DNA of 64,000 nt from Curtobacterium sp. PhB115. Lineage in GTDB: Bacteria; Actinomycetota; Actinomycetes; Actinomycetales; Microbacteriaceae. The notes under the pieces are model-generated. The model did not search any database. It was not told the DNA's origin and worked only from the letters and a program-made list of their open reading frames with translations. The stretch spans positions 717,466-781,465 of the forward strand of contig NZ_RJKR01000006.1 of the NCBI RefSeq assembly GCF_003752025.1, read 5' to 3'. Of this stretch, positions 23,421 to 31,990 are shown piece after piece; the stretch's first letter is position 1, and each line of letters starts with the position of its first letter. The translations under genes and the position numbers were made by a program.

Positions 23421-25442
23421 ATGAGCAGCACCCACGTCCTCGATCCGCTGACCTCCGTCGAGATCGCGTCCTTCGTCACCGCCGTCCGTGCCTCCGGGCG
23501 CATCGGGGACCGGCCGCGCTTCTGGGGGATCGCGCTCGACGAGGAGAAGGCCAGGGGCACGACCGCTGGCGGCGCACGTCCGGTGCGGCTCGTCGTGATG
23601 GACCCGGACGCGCACGCCGCGTGGGAGGTGCGTGGTTGGACCGCGGGCCCGGACTCGCCCGCGATCGTCGAGCTCTGGACCGACGTCGACCACCGTCGCC
23701 CCGGCGTCTCGAGCGACGAGGCGCGCCTCATCGCGCAGGCTGCTCGGAAGTCGCCGCTCATCATCGAGGCGCTCGCGAAGCGCGGGATCACCGACACGTC
23801 GCTCGTCTGGGTCGACCCGGAGTCGATCACCGGCTTCGTCCCCGAGGACCTCGCCGACCGCCGCCTGAGCTGGGGCACCGTCTGGTACCGCGAGTTCCCC
23901 GAGGACAACGGCTACGCACGACCCGTCGCCGGGCTCGTCCCGATCCTCGACCTGGACACCCTCGAGGTCATCCGGATCGAGGACCACGGCGTCATCCCGA
24001 TGGCGAGCGAGACCGGCACGTACACCTCCGGCACGTGGGGTCCCGACCGCGAGGTCTCCGCGCTCGACATCGTCCAGCCGAACGGACCCGGCTTCACGAT
24101 CGACGGGCACGAGGTCCGCTGGCAGAACTGGACGTTCCGCGTCGGCTTCTCGCACCGCGAGGGGCTCGTGCTGCACGACCTGTCCTACCGTGACGGCGAC
24201 GTCGAGCGACCGGTGCTGCACCGTGCGGCCGTCAACGAGATGTACGTGCCGTACCTGGACAGCGACCCGACCGCGTACCGGAAGAACTTCTTCGACTGGG
24301 GCGAGTACGGCGCCGGCCCGCTGACCGCGAGCCTGGAGCTCGGCTGCGACTGCCTGGGGGAGATCCGGTACTTCGACGTCGACTTCCTGGACGGCCACGG
24401 CGAACCGCAGACGATCGTCAACGGCATCTGCCTGCACGAGGAGGACGACTCGATCCTCTGGAAGCACGTGAACACCCGCACCGGCAGCGCCGAGGTCCGT
24501 CGCAGCCGCCGACTCGTGATCTCGAGCTTCGCGACCGTGGCGAACTACGACTACGGCTTCTACTGGTCGCTGTACCAGGACGGCTCCGTCGAGCTCGAGG
24601 TCAAGCTCACCGGCCTGATGTCGGTGTCCGGCATCGCCGACGGCGAGACCCCGCGGTACGGCCGGATGGTGGCGCCGAACGTGCAGGCCCCGACACACCA
24701 GCACTACTTCGCCGTCCGCCTCGACACCGCCGTCGACGGGCCGTTGAACCGGCTGGTCGAGGTGCACGCCGAGCCCGAGCCCGACGAGGCCCTGAACCCC
24801 TACGGCAACGCCTGCATCGCGGTCGAGACGCCGATCGGTTCCGAGGCCGACGGCGCCCGGATGACCGACCCGGCCCGTGCGCTGCACTGGCGCATCGAGA
24901 GCGAGTCGGCGCAGAACCGCTACGGCGAGAGCACGGCCTACCGCCTGGCCGTGCAGAACACCGCGCAGCTGCACGTCCGCCCCGGCAGCATCGTCGAGCG
25001 GAAGGCCCCGTTCGTCGCGAAGCACCTGTGGGCGAGCGCCTTCGACCCCGAGGAGCGCTTCATCGCCGGCGAGTACCCGAACCAGGGCGAGCTCGGTGAC
25101 GACGGGGTGCACGTCTGGCAGCAGGCGGACCGGTCCCTCGAGAACGAGCGGCTCGTGCTCTGGCCGGTCCTCGGCGTGCACCACTTCCCGCGGCCCGAGC
25201 AGTGGCCGATCATGCCCGTCGACACGATCGGGTTCCGGCTCGAACCGGACGGCTTCTTCGACCGGAACCCCTCGCTCGACGTCCCGCCGTCGGCGACCGA
25301 CCACTGCGCGCCGGGCGCCGGCCACGACCCCGCCGGCCACGACCACGCCGGCCACGACCACGACCACGACCACGACACCAACGCCGCGCACGACGGACAC
25401 GTCCACGCCGAGCAGCAGCACGACCACGAGGGCGGCCGCTGA
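23421..25442 (+). CDS. Copper-containing primary amine oxidase
   Basis: A 673-residue copper/topaquinone amine oxidase converting primary amines to aldehydes with release of ammonia and hydrogen peroxide. Tyr376 in VANYDYGFYW is the TPQ precursor, the catalytic Asp lies in AAVNEMYVPYLDSDP (DWGEYGAG follows), and the copper ligands are the histidines of HQHYF and GVHHFPRPEQWPIMPVD. GAAGGAAG precedes the ATG. The C-terminus carries a roughly 45-residue histidine- and aspartate-rich tail (repeated GHDH) that is absent from well-studied family members and may bind copper. No signal peptide is visible. The stop overlaps the amidase start by one base (TGATG). Confidence 0.95.
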   Translation: MSSTHVLDPLTSVEIASFVTAVRASGRIGDRPRFWGIALDEEKARGTTAGGARPVRLVVMDPDAHAAWEVRGWTAGPDSPAIVELWTDVDHRRPGVSSDEARLIAQAARKSPLIIEALAKRGITDTSLVWVDPESITGFVPEDLADRRLSWGTVWYREFPEDNGYARPVAGLVPILDLDTLEVIRIEDHGVIPMASETGTYTSGTWGPDREVSALDIVQPNGPGFTIDGHEVRWQNWTFRVGFSHREGLVLHDLSYRDGDVERPVLHRAAVNEMYVPYLDSDPTAYRKNFFDWGEYGAGPLTASLELGCDCLGEIRYFDVDFLDGHGEPQTIVNGICLHEEDDSILWKHVNTRTGSAEVRRSRRLVISSFATVANYDYGFYWSLYQDGSVELEVKLTGLMSVSGIADGETPRYGRMVAPNVQAPTHQHYFAVRLDTAVDGPLNRLVEVHAEPEPDEALNPYGNACIAVETPIGSEADGARMTDPARALHWRIESESAQNRYGESTAYRLAVQNTAQLHVRPGSIVERKAPFVAKHLWASAFDPEERFIAGEYPNQGELGDDGVHVWQQADRSLENERLVLWPVLGVHHFPRPEQWPIMPVDTIGFRLEPDGFFDRNPSLDVPPSATDHCAPGAGHDPAGHDHAGHDHDHDHDTNAAHDGHVHAEQQHDHEGGR

Positions 25443-26875
25443 TGCCCGCGCCCGAGCAGACCCCGGCGCACCTGGCCGACTGGTCCGCCGTCCGCCTGGC
25501 CGACGCCGTCGCGAACCGCGAGGTGTCGGCGGTGGAGGTGATGCGCGCCCACCTGGACCGGATCGAGGAACGCAACCCGCGCCTCCAGGCCGTCGTCTCC
25601 CAGCAGCCGGACTCGGTCTCGTTGGCCGCGGCAGAAGCCGCCGACCGCCGCACCGCCGAGGCCCGCGCCGCGGGCGAACCACTGCCGCTCCTGCACGGCC
25701 TGCCCACCGCGGTGAAGGACCTGATGGACGTCGCCGGCCTGCCGACCACGAACGGCTCCGCGGCGTTCGCCGACGCGCGACCCGCCGAGCACGACAGTGT
25801 CCTGGCGACCCTGCTCCGCGACGCCGGCGCACTCATCATCGGCAAGACGAACACGCCGGAGATGGGCCAGGGCGTCCTGACCTTCAACCCGGTGTTCGGC
25901 ACGACCGTGAACCCGTGGGACACCTCGCGGCACGCGGGCGGGTCCAGCGGTGGTGCCGCATCGGCCCTGGCCGGGCGGATGCTGCCGATCGCCGACGGCT
26001 CCGACAGCGGCGGGAGCCTGCGCTACCCGGCCGCGTTCTGCAACGTCGTCGGGGTGCGGCCGACCCCCGGCCGTGTGCCGAGTGGCCGGACCGGCAACGC
26101 CTGGACGCCGCACGGGGTCACCGGCCCGATGGCACGTGACTCCGCCGACGCGGCGCGCTTCATGCAGGCGCTCGCCGTCGAGAAGACCGTCTGGCCGATG
26201 TCCGCCATGACGCAGCACCCGGTCCGTCCGGTGGAGCTCGCTGGGCTGCGCGTCGCGTGGAGCGACGACGCCGGCGGCCTACCGATCGACCCGGCCGTCC
26301 GGGCCGTGCACCGGGCGTTCGCCGAGCAGCTCGCCGGCCTCGGAGCGGTCGTCGAGGCGGACGAGCCCGACTTCGCCGGCGCGGACGAGGCGTGGGAGAC
26401 CATCGAGACGTTCGAATTCTTCCTGGGCGGCCGGCACGCCGTCGACGCCGGAGCGACCGGGTTCCGCCCGGACTACGTCCGGAACGTCGAGCAGGGGCGC
26501 GCCACCACGGCGACGCAGCTCGCCGACGCGTACGAGCGTCGGACCCGGATGTACCGGGACACGGCTGCCGTGCTCGACCGGCACGACGTGCTCGTGCTGC
26601 CGGCGACGCCGGTGGTCGCGCCGCCGGCCGAGGTCGAGTGGGTCGACGGGGTCGACGGCCACCGCTTCGACCGCTACTTCACGTGGCAGATGCTCGCCAA
26701 CCGGCTCACGTTGACGGCGCACCCGGTCGTGGTGACCTCGGCCGGGTTCACCCCGGAGGGGCTGCCGGTCGGCGTGCAGGTCGTCGGGCGGTACGGCCGC
26801 GAGGCCCAGCTGCTCGCGGTGACGCGCGCGATCGAGGAGGCCACCGGCTGGATCCGGCGGGCGCCGGTGCTGTAG
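25442..26875 (+). CDS. Amidase-signature hydrolase
   Basis: The 477-residue protein carries the amidase-signature triad: Lys92 in TAVKDLMDVAGLPT, Ser168 in HAGGSSGGAAS and nucleophile Ser192 in DGSDSGGSLRYPAAF, with the normal 24-residue spacing between serines. It is the closing gene of the aminotransferase to amidase operon and overlaps the amine oxidase stop by one base. Amidases of this group hydrolyse small amides, carbamates or aryl-acyl amides. In this setting it may open an amide bond before the amine oxidases act. A hairpin terminator follows at 26910. Confidence 0.92.
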   Translation: MPAPEQTPAHLADWSAVRLADAVANREVSAVEVMRAHLDRIEERNPRLQAVVSQQPDSVSLAAAEAADRRTAEARAAGEPLPLLHGLPTAVKDLMDVAGLPTTNGSAAFADARPAEHDSVLATLLRDAGALIIGKTNTPEMGQGVLTFNPVFGTTVNPWDTSRHAGGSSGGAASALAGRMLPIADGSDSGGSLRYPAAFCNVVGVRPTPGRVPSGRTGNAWTPHGVTGPMARDSADAARFMQALAVEKTVWPMSAMTQHPVRPVELAGLRVAWSDDAGGLPIDPAVRAVHRAFAEQLAGLGAVVEADEPDFAGADEAWETIETFEFFLGGRHAVDAGATGFRPDYVRNVEQGRATTATQLADAYERRTRMYRDTAAVLDRHDVLVLPATPVVAPPAEVEWVDGVDGHRFDRYFTWQMLANRLTLTAHPVVVTSAGFTPEGLPVGVQVVGRYGREAQLLAVTRAIEEATGWIRRAPVL

Positions 26876-26909
26876 ACGGTCGGGCCGGCCGGACTGGAGG
26901 CGCGGGTCG

Positions 26910-26932
26910 GCCCCGCCCCGTCGGTGCGGGGC
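26910..26932. terminator. Hairpin between convergent amidase and GntR genes
   Basis: GCCCCGC (26910-26916) pairs with GCGGGGC (26926-26932) around a 9-nt loop. It lies between convergent genes and could serve both. No T-tract follows on the plus strand. Confidence 0.5.
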
Positions 26933-26950
26933 TGCGCGGTCCGGTCCGAC

Positions 26951-26981
<31 letters not shown>

Positions 26982-26986
26982 CGGGG

Positions 26987-27682
26987 TCAGCCGGTGAAGA
27001 CGGTGGACGAGCGGCGCTCGTACCAGTGCGCCAGGTGCTCGCCGGCGCGCAGGACGTGGTCGCGCATGAGCTCGGCGGCGCGCTCGCGGTCCCCGGCGAC
27101 GAACGCCTCGATGAGCTCCTCGTGCTCGCGGAAGTTCTCCTCGCGGTGCCGGGAGTTCTCGCGGAGCACCAGCGCCGAGACGTTGCGCGGGAAGGCGTCG
27201 TTGATCTCGACGAGCATCCGGGTCAGCCGGGTGTTGCCGGAGGCCTGGTAGATCAGCCCGTGGAACTGGTCGTTGTCGCTGCCCTCGCGCTGCTTCGGCT
27301 GCTCGCCCTCCGCCGCGGCGAGGGATCGCTCGTACATCGCCTGGTTCACCGAGCGGAGCTGCGCGATGGTGGCGTCGTCGAGCCGGTCGACGGCGCGGCG
27401 GGCTGCGAGCGACTCGAGCTCGGCGCGGACCTCGTACGCCTCGCGGACCTCCCACGGAACGGGCACCCGGACCACGGCGCCACGGTTCGGGACGACCTCG
27501 ATGAGGCCGCCGGTCTGCAGCTGGCGGAGCGCTTCGCGGACCGGGGTGCGGCTGATGCCGAACTGCGCGGCGAGGTCGGCCTGGCGGAGCGGTGCGCCGA
27601 TGGGGATCTCGCCGGACATGATCTTGGCGCGGATCCGCGCGGCGAGGTCGTCGACGAGTGCGTTGCCGTCGCTGGTGGTCAC
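26987..27682 (-). CDS. GntR-family (FCD subfamily) regulator
   Basis: A 231-residue regulator with an N-terminal winged helix (RQADLAAQFGISRTPVREALRQLQTGGLIEVVPNRGAVVRV) and an FCD ligand-binding domain showing the metal-site pattern D-x3-H in DNDQFHGLIYQASGN and later histidines in REHEELIEAF and RDHVLRAGEH. FCD members bind carboxylic-acid-like ligands through a metal ion. It sits in the centre of the catabolic region and its own upstream region has the densest set of GGATCC boxes, so it is the natural candidate to bind them and repress its own and its neighbours' transcription. The ATG has GGGAGA upstream. Confidence 0.92.
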   Translation of the reverse strand: MTTSDGNALVDDLAARIRAKIMSGEIPIGAPLRQADLAAQFGISRTPVREALRQLQTGGLIEVVPNRGAVVRVPVPWEVREAYEVRAELESLAARRAVDRLDDATIAQLRSVNQAMYERSLAAAEGEQPKQREGSDNDQFHGLIYQASGNTRLTRMLVEINDAFPRNVSALVLRENSRHREENFREHEELIEAFVAGDRERAAELMRDHVLRAGEHLAHWYERRSSTVFTG

Positions 27683-27724
27683 GTCGTGGTCTCCCTCGGT
27701 ACGTCGTCACAGCGAACCCCCGCT

Positions 27725-27790
27725 GCGGATCCAATCCTGCCAGGTGTTGGATCCCGTTGCCGTATCCGACTCGCGCGTGATTGGATCCAA
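27725..27790. promoter_or_regulatory. Four GntR-type boxes between gntR-like gene and membrane protein
   Basis: Boxes lie at GCGGATCCAA (27725-27734), TTGGATCCCG (27747-27756), CCGTATCCGA (27760-27769) and TTGGATCCAA (27781-27790). The first two centres are 22 bp apart and the last two 21 bp apart, one pair facing each divergent gene. The last box lies within a perfect 14-bp palindrome (27779-27792) that ends at the base before the ATG at 27793. Confidence 0.72.
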
Positions 27791-27792
27791 TC

Positions 27793-28305
27793 ATGACCGT
27801 TCTGCTCGCCCTGATGCTGGCCGCGGCCGTCGTCGCCCTCGTGCTCGGGGTCACGGGCGGACGCCGGGTCGGGCGGGTGGTGCTCGTCGCCGAGGTGGTG
27901 ATGCTCGTCGCGATGCTCGACGTCCACGTGCCGGCGCTCCACGTTGTGCCGGCGCCATTCTGGGCGCTCCTGCTCGGTGGCTGCGCGATGGGCACGGCCG
28001 CGGTGGACCGGTGGCGTCGCCGGAGTCGCCCCGGTGGTGACCACCTGCACGCGCTCGGGATGCTGCTCGGCGCGGTGTTCGTGCTGCTCGCAGGTGGCCA
28101 CGCCGGTGCTCGCGTCGGTGCCGCTGTCGACGCGGGGCACTCCCACGGTGTGGTGCTGCTGCCGGTCGGGGTGGCGGTCGCGGTGCACGCCGGTGTGGTG
28201 CTGTGGAACGTCGTCGGCGGCCGGGTGCCGCGGGTCGAGTCCGTGCGACGGGCGGCGTCGCTCGTGAGCGTGCTCGCCATGGGCGCGATGGTCGTCGTGC
28301 ACTGA
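27793..28305 (+). CDS. Small polytopic membrane protein, histidine-containing
   Basis: The product is 170 residues with about five hydrophobic segments (MTVLLALMLAAAVVALVLGV, VVLVAEVVMLVAMLDV, FWALLLGGCAMGTAA, LGMLLGAVFVLLAGG, VVLLPVGVAVAVHAGVVLW). Histidines flank several helices (LDVHVPALHVV, GGDHLHALG, DAGHSHG), reminiscent of small metal- or copper-handling membrane proteins such as DUF5134 types, though I cannot assign a family. The ATG at 27793 immediately follows an operator palindrome, and the implied -10 position leaves almost no leader, so translation may be leaderless. A TTG at 27781 would put the operator inside the gene and is less likely. It is regulated with the catabolic genes and might help copper supply to the amine oxidase. 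Confidence 0.65.
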   Translation: MTVLLALMLAAAVVALVLGVTGGRRVGRVVLVAEVVMLVAMLDVHVPALHVVPAPFWALLLGGCAMGTAAVDRWRRRSRPGGDHLHALGMLLGAVFVLLAGGHAGARVGAAVDAGHSHGVVLLPVGVAVAVHAGVVLWNVVGGRVPRVESVRRAASLVSVLAMGAMVVVH

Positions 28306-28373
28306 GCCGGCGGCGCGTGGCGGGGGTGGGTCGCGCCTCCAGGTGGGGTGTTCCGCGACCCGGCGCTACCAAA

Positions 28374-28404
28374 TTGGATCCAATTCTGGCAGTATCGGAT
28401 CACA
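28374..28404 (+). promoter_or_regulatory. GntR-type operator pair
   Basis: A perfect TTGGATCCAA (28374-28383) is followed 21 bp later by TCGGATCACA (28395-28404). CAGTAT (28390-28395) is the likely -10 element and overlaps the second box. It serves the operon starting at 28452. Confidence 0.7.
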
Positions 28405-28451
28405 TGTGGGGGAGTTCCGCCCCACGAGCCGCCGACGAGGAGACGCCCACG

Positions 28452-29213
28452 ATGATCATCGACGCCTACAACACCACCCAGGACCGCCGCGGCCGCAGTG
28501 ACTACCTGAGCGGTGTGCGCCCGGGCGAGCAGCCGCCGGCGTACACGCCGTTCGACGCGAACCGGATCCTCGACCGCATGGACGCCGCCGGGGTCGACCG
28601 GGCGATGGTCTGCTCGCTCGCGCAGGGGATCGAGAACGACTTCCTGATGGACCTGGTCGCGGCGCACCCCGACCGGCTGTTCGGCTTCGGCCAGGTCATG
28701 CCGCAGTGGGAGAACGCGGTCGACGAGATCCGCCGTTTCGCCGAGGGTGGACTGGTCGGGCTGAAGCTGCACCCCAGCCTGCACGGCTACCACGTCGCCG
28801 ACCACGGCCTGCTCGACCCGCTGTTCGAGGTCTGCGCCGAGCTCGGCCTGCCCGTGCTCATCAACGCGCTCGACGACGCGTTCTGCGCCCCCTTCGCCAT
28901 CGAGGAGATCGCGAAGGACTTCCCGACGGTGCCGACGATCATCGCCCACATGGGTGCGGTGTGGAACGTGCCCGAGGCGATCATCGTCGCCGAGCGGAAC
29001 CCGCACATCTACCTCGAGACCTCCGCCACCCTGATGTCCGACGTCAAGCGGGCCTACGCGCGCCTCGGTGCGGAGAAGATCCTGCTCGGGTCGGAGTGGC
29101 CGGGCAGCGACTTCGACCTGGAGCGCATGAAGATCGCGAAGGCGATCCCGGACGAGGCCGACCGGGCCCTGGTCGAGGGCGGCAACATGGCGCGGATCCT
29201 GGGCTGGTCGTGA
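28452..29213 (+). CDS. Amidohydrolase-2-like protein lacking the HxH metal motif
   Basis: The 253-residue protein follows the amidohydrolase-2 (TIM-barrel) pattern: GVDRAMVCS, GLVGLKLHPSLHGY, LGLPVLINALDD, FPTVPTIIAHMGA, HIYLETSATL, EKILLGSEWPGSDF and GNMARILGW. The first strand reads MIIDAYNTT where active members have D-A-H-x-H. The next histidine is Asn (LINAL), and the late catalytic Asp is Glu (GSEWP). Three key positions are therefore changed, suggesting a metal-independent enzyme, a different metal site or a binding protein. GAGGAGA precedes the ATG. The stop overlaps the next start (GTGA). Confidence 0.75.
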   Translation: MIIDAYNTTQDRRGRSDYLSGVRPGEQPPAYTPFDANRILDRMDAAGVDRAMVCSLAQGIENDFLMDLVAAHPDRLFGFGQVMPQWENAVDEIRRFAEGGLVGLKLHPSLHGYHVADHGLLDPLFEVCAELGLPVLINALDDAFCAPFAIEEIAKDFPTVPTIIAHMGAVWNVPEAIIVAERNPHIYLETSATLMSDVKRAYARLGAEKILLGSEWPGSDFDLERMKIAKAIPDEADRALVEGGNMARILGWS

Positions 29214-29776
29214 GCGACTCGACGGGCGGGGCCTCGTCCGGCGGCGGTGACCGCCCGGTGCTCGCCGGCCCGCCGTCCGGCATGGACGCCGAGGACCGGG
29301 AGCTGCTCCGGATCGCGACCGACGTGCTCGTCCGGCGCTACCGCACGGGCGTGCACGAGGTCGCCGCAGCGCTCCGGCTCGCCGACGGCAGCGTGGTCAC
29401 CGGGCTGCACGTCGAGGCATCGGCCGGCCGTGCGTCGGTGTGCGCTGAGTCCGCTGCGTTGAGTGCCGCCGTCGTCGCCGGGTTGCCGGTGGTGTCGGTC
29501 GTCGGGGTGCTCCGCCGACCGGGCGGAACGATGCACCTGATCGAGCCGTGCGGGGTCTGCGCGGAACTGCTCGGCGACCATGCGCCGGATGCCCGCGTGT
29601 GGGTCGCGGTCGGGGACGGCTTCGGGCCCGTGGGGGTCGCCGAGCTGTTGCCGTTCCGGCGGCGGCGGAGTGGGCGGGCTGCGGCGGGCGCGGTGCCGTC
29701 GCCGTCCGGTACTCGGCCGTCCGGTACGTCGCCGTCCGGTCCGTCGACTTTCGGTTCGGCGACACCTGAGGTTTAA
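29210..29776 (+). CDS. Cytidine deaminase-like zinc protein
   Basis: The 188-residue protein has the deaminase zinc site: VCAESAALSAAV (Cys and catalytic Glu) and PCGVCAELL (two Cys), the all-cysteine arrangement of tetrameric cytidine and blasticidin deaminases. The N-terminal 30 residues are Gly/Ser-rich, and the C-terminal 45 are Ser/Pro/Gly/Arg-rich (repeated PSGT), both unlike compact deaminases of about 130 residues. The GTG start overlaps the preceding stop. Within this regulon it may deaminate a non-nucleoside substrate such as an amidine or cyclic amine, but that is inference. Confidence 0.78.
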   Translation: MSDSTGGASSGGGDRPVLAGPPSGMDAEDRELLRIATDVLVRRYRTGVHEVAAALRLADGSVVTGLHVEASAGRASVCAESAALSAAVVAGLPVVSVVGVLRRPGGTMHLIEPCGVCAELLGDHAPDARVWVAVGDGFGPVGVAELLPFRRRRSGRAAAGAVPSPSGTRPSGTSPSGPSTFGSATPEV

Positions 29777-29890
29777 CGCCGCCGAAACACCCCGGACCCG
29801 TGCGGTGTCGGATCCCGTCACAGAATGACGGCGACGGCGCGCACCGGCCCCCACCCGAGTGCACGATCCGTCCCGGAAGGAACCACCAGC

Positions 29891-30496
29891 ATGCTCGCCG
29901 TCTCCGGCAACCCCGTCCTGATCGTCGTCGACATCCAGGGCGGAGCAGCCTCGACGCTGCCCACGCCGGGCATCCCCGTGATGGGCGGCCGCGCCGAACG
30001 CGCCCCGCGCGTGCGCGACCTCATCGAGCACTGCCGTGCATCGGGCGTCCCGGTCGTCTTCATCCAAGAGGTCCACAAGCCGGACCTCGTCGACATCGGC
30101 CGTGAACTCGACGGTGCCGAGGGCCCGCACTGCATCGAGGGCGAGGAGCAGACCGAGCTCGCCTCGTGGATCGACCCTCGGCCCGAGGAGTTCGTCATCC
30201 GCAAGCGGCGCTACTCGGCGTTCTTCGGCACCGAGCTCGAGATCGTGCTCAAGGCGTACAAGGCCGGCACCGTCCTGCTCGTCGGCGGCCTCACCGACGT
30301 CTGCATCCACTACACGGCGGCCGACGCCCACCAGCACGACTACGCCGTCCGGGTCCTGACCGACTGCGTCGCCGGGTCCAGCGAACGCGCGCACGACGCG
30401 GCGCTCGAGGCGATCGGGTACCTGCAGCGGGATGCCCTGGTGACCGCGGCGGACGTGCGCACCTGGCTCGACGAGCGGGAGCCCGCCGGTGTCTGA
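29891..30496 (+). CDS. Isochorismatase-family cysteine hydrolase
   Basis: The 201-residue protein carries the cysteine-hydrolase triad Asp14 (LIVVDIQGG), Lys105 (VIRKRRYSAF) and Cys138 (GGLTDVCIHYTA). Relatives hydrolyse small amides, ureido acids or carbamates (for example N-carbamoylsarcosine, biuret, ureidoacrylate). AAGGAA lies before the ATG. The gene overlaps the following amidohydrolase by 8 bp. The 114-bp gap before it holds a single GGATCC (29810-29815) without a partner at 21 bp. A role in releasing ammonia from an N-carbamoyl or amide intermediate fits the neighbours. Confidence 0.9.
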   Translation: MLAVSGNPVLIVVDIQGGAASTLPTPGIPVMGGRAERAPRVRDLIEHCRASGVPVVFIQEVHKPDLVDIGRELDGAEGPHCIEGEEQTELASWIDPRPEEFVIRKRRYSAFFGTELEIVLKAYKAGTVLLVGGLTDVCIHYTAADAHQHDYAVRVLTDCVAGSSERAHDAALEAIGYLQRDALVTAADVRTWLDEREPAGV

Positions 30497-31880
30497 GCCG
30501 ATCGGCACGTCCGCGCGGATCGTCGTCGGGCACATCCGGACGATGGACCCGGCGCAGCCGACGGCCGATGCCCTGCTCGTCGTCGGGGACCGGATCGCCG
30601 CGGTCGGGGCGCTCGACGACGTCCGGGCCGCGGCGCCAGGGGACACGGTCGAGGAGCACGTCACCGGCACCGTGCTGCCGGGGTTCACCGACGCGCACGC
30701 GCATGCGCAACGCGCCGGTCTGAAGGCGCTGCAGCTCGTCGGCGCCGACGCGGACGCCCGGACCTTCTCCGCCGCGATGCTCGCCGACGGCGACGCGGAC
30801 CCGGACGCCCCGGACTGGATCGGTGACGCACCGCCGACGCTCGAGGACCGGCTCGCCGCGATCCGCCGCATCCAGCCCCTGCTGCACGCGATGGGCTTCA
30901 CCGGCGTCGTCGACCCGGCCGTCACGCTGCCCGAGCTCGAGGGGTACCGCGAGGCGCACCGGCAGGGGCTCCTGACCATGCGTGTGGTCGCGATGCCCTA
31001 CCCCGAGCTCGGCAGTGCAGCGGTCCCCGACGTCGACGCGGCCCTGGCGGTGCTCGACTCGGTCGACGGCGTGACCGGTGACGGCGACGACCGGCTCCGG
31101 CTCGGCCCGATCAAGGTCTACTACGACGGCGAGGGCATGAAGGGGCAGGCGCTGCTCGACCGCCCCTGGACCGGGGACGACCACGGCGTGCAACGGATCT
31201 CGGCGTCGGACTTCGCGCGGCTGGCGTCGTCGTGCGTGGCCCGGGGGTGGGGACTCGGGGTCCACGCGGTGGGGAGTCGTGCGGTCGCCGAGGTGCTCGA
31301 CGGGCTCGAGGCGGCGGAACGGGACACGGGACGACCGGTCGCCGGGCTCCGCTGCCAGCTCATCCACGCGTACCTCGAACCGAGCGCCGCGAGCGCGGAC
31401 CGTGCGGCACGCCTCGGGGTCGTCGCGTCGCTGCAGCCCTCGATCGCCTGGAAGAACGCCGCCGGACTGCAGCGCCGGCTCGGCAGCCGCGTCGACGAGG
31501 TCAACCCGATGCGGACCTGGGTCGACGCCGGTGCCACGGTCGCCATGGGTTCGGACGCGCCGTACTTCCCCTTCGACCCGCGAGAAGTGGTCCCCGTCGC
31601 CGCGGCCCGTCGGATGCGCGACCTCGACGAGCCGATCGGCCCGTCGCAGGCGCTCTCGGTGCTCGAGGCGGTCGAGGCCTACACGCGCGGTGCGGCGCAC
31701 GCGTCCTTCGCCGAGGATCGCCGTGGTGTGCTGCGCGTCGGGGCCCTGGCGGACTGGGTGCTGCTCGACGTGGACCCGGCCACGTGCACGGTCGACGAGT
31801 TCGCCGCTGCTCGTGTCCTGCGCACCGAGGTCGGCGGCGCGACGGTCTTCCGGAGCGACCTTCGTGCAACCCAGATGTAA
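30489..31880 (+). CDS. YtcJ-like amidohydrolase
   Basis: A 463-residue metal-dependent amidohydrolase of the amidohydro-3 (YtcJ) type. Metal ligands are intact: DAHAHA in the first barrel strand, IKVYYDGEGM, GVHAVGSRAV, QLIHAYLEP, and the catalytic Asp in GSDAPYFPFDP. YtcJ-like enzymes hydrolyse N-acyl or formamide-type bonds with poorly defined physiological substrates. The GTG start lies within the end of the isochorismatase gene. It closes the four-gene operon starting at 28452, and the next operator pair begins 17 bp after its stop. Confidence 0.88.
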   Translation: MSEPIGTSARIVVGHIRTMDPAQPTADALLVVGDRIAAVGALDDVRAAAPGDTVEEHVTGTVLPGFTDAHAHAQRAGLKALQLVGADADARTFSAAMLADGDADPDAPDWIGDAPPTLEDRLAAIRRIQPLLHAMGFTGVVDPAVTLPELEGYREAHRQGLLTMRVVAMPYPELGSAAVPDVDAALAVLDSVDGVTGDGDDRLRLGPIKVYYDGEGMKGQALLDRPWTGDDHGVQRISASDFARLASSCVARGWGLGVHAVGSRAVAEVLDGLEAAERDTGRPVAGLRCQLIHAYLEPSAASADRAARLGVVASLQPSIAWKNAAGLQRRLGSRVDEVNPMRTWVDAGATVAMGSDAPYFPFDPREVVPVAAARRMRDLDEPIGPSQALSVLEAVEAYTRGAAHASFAEDRRGVLRVGALADWVLLDVDPATCTVDEFAAARVLRTEVGGATVFRSDLRATQM

Positions 31881-31896
31881 TCCACTCGAAACACAG

Positions 31897-31927
31897 TTGG
31901 ATGCGGATTGTCCTAGATTGGATCCAA
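31897..31927 (+). promoter_or_regulatory. GntR-type operator pair upstream of ABC transporter operon
   Basis: TTGGATGCGG (31897-31906) and TTGGATCCAA (31918-31927) have centres 21 bp apart. TAGATT (31914-31919) is the likely -10 element, placed relative to the second box exactly as at 15119 and 40010. Confidence 0.72.
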
Positions 31928-31990
31928 GTTGGACCCGCTCCTGGGACTGACTCCCTGGCATCACCCCGAATCCCACAGGAGGACAGCACC

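Noticed and set aside
20930-23908. Very long minus-strand frame opposite the oxidase and GGT genes
   Set aside because: It lacks any domain pattern and lies opposite three genes with clear catalytic motifs.
29810-29815. Single GGATCC before the isochorismatase gene
   Set aside because: There is no matching box 21 bp to either side and no -10 at the expected offset, so it is not counted as an operator.
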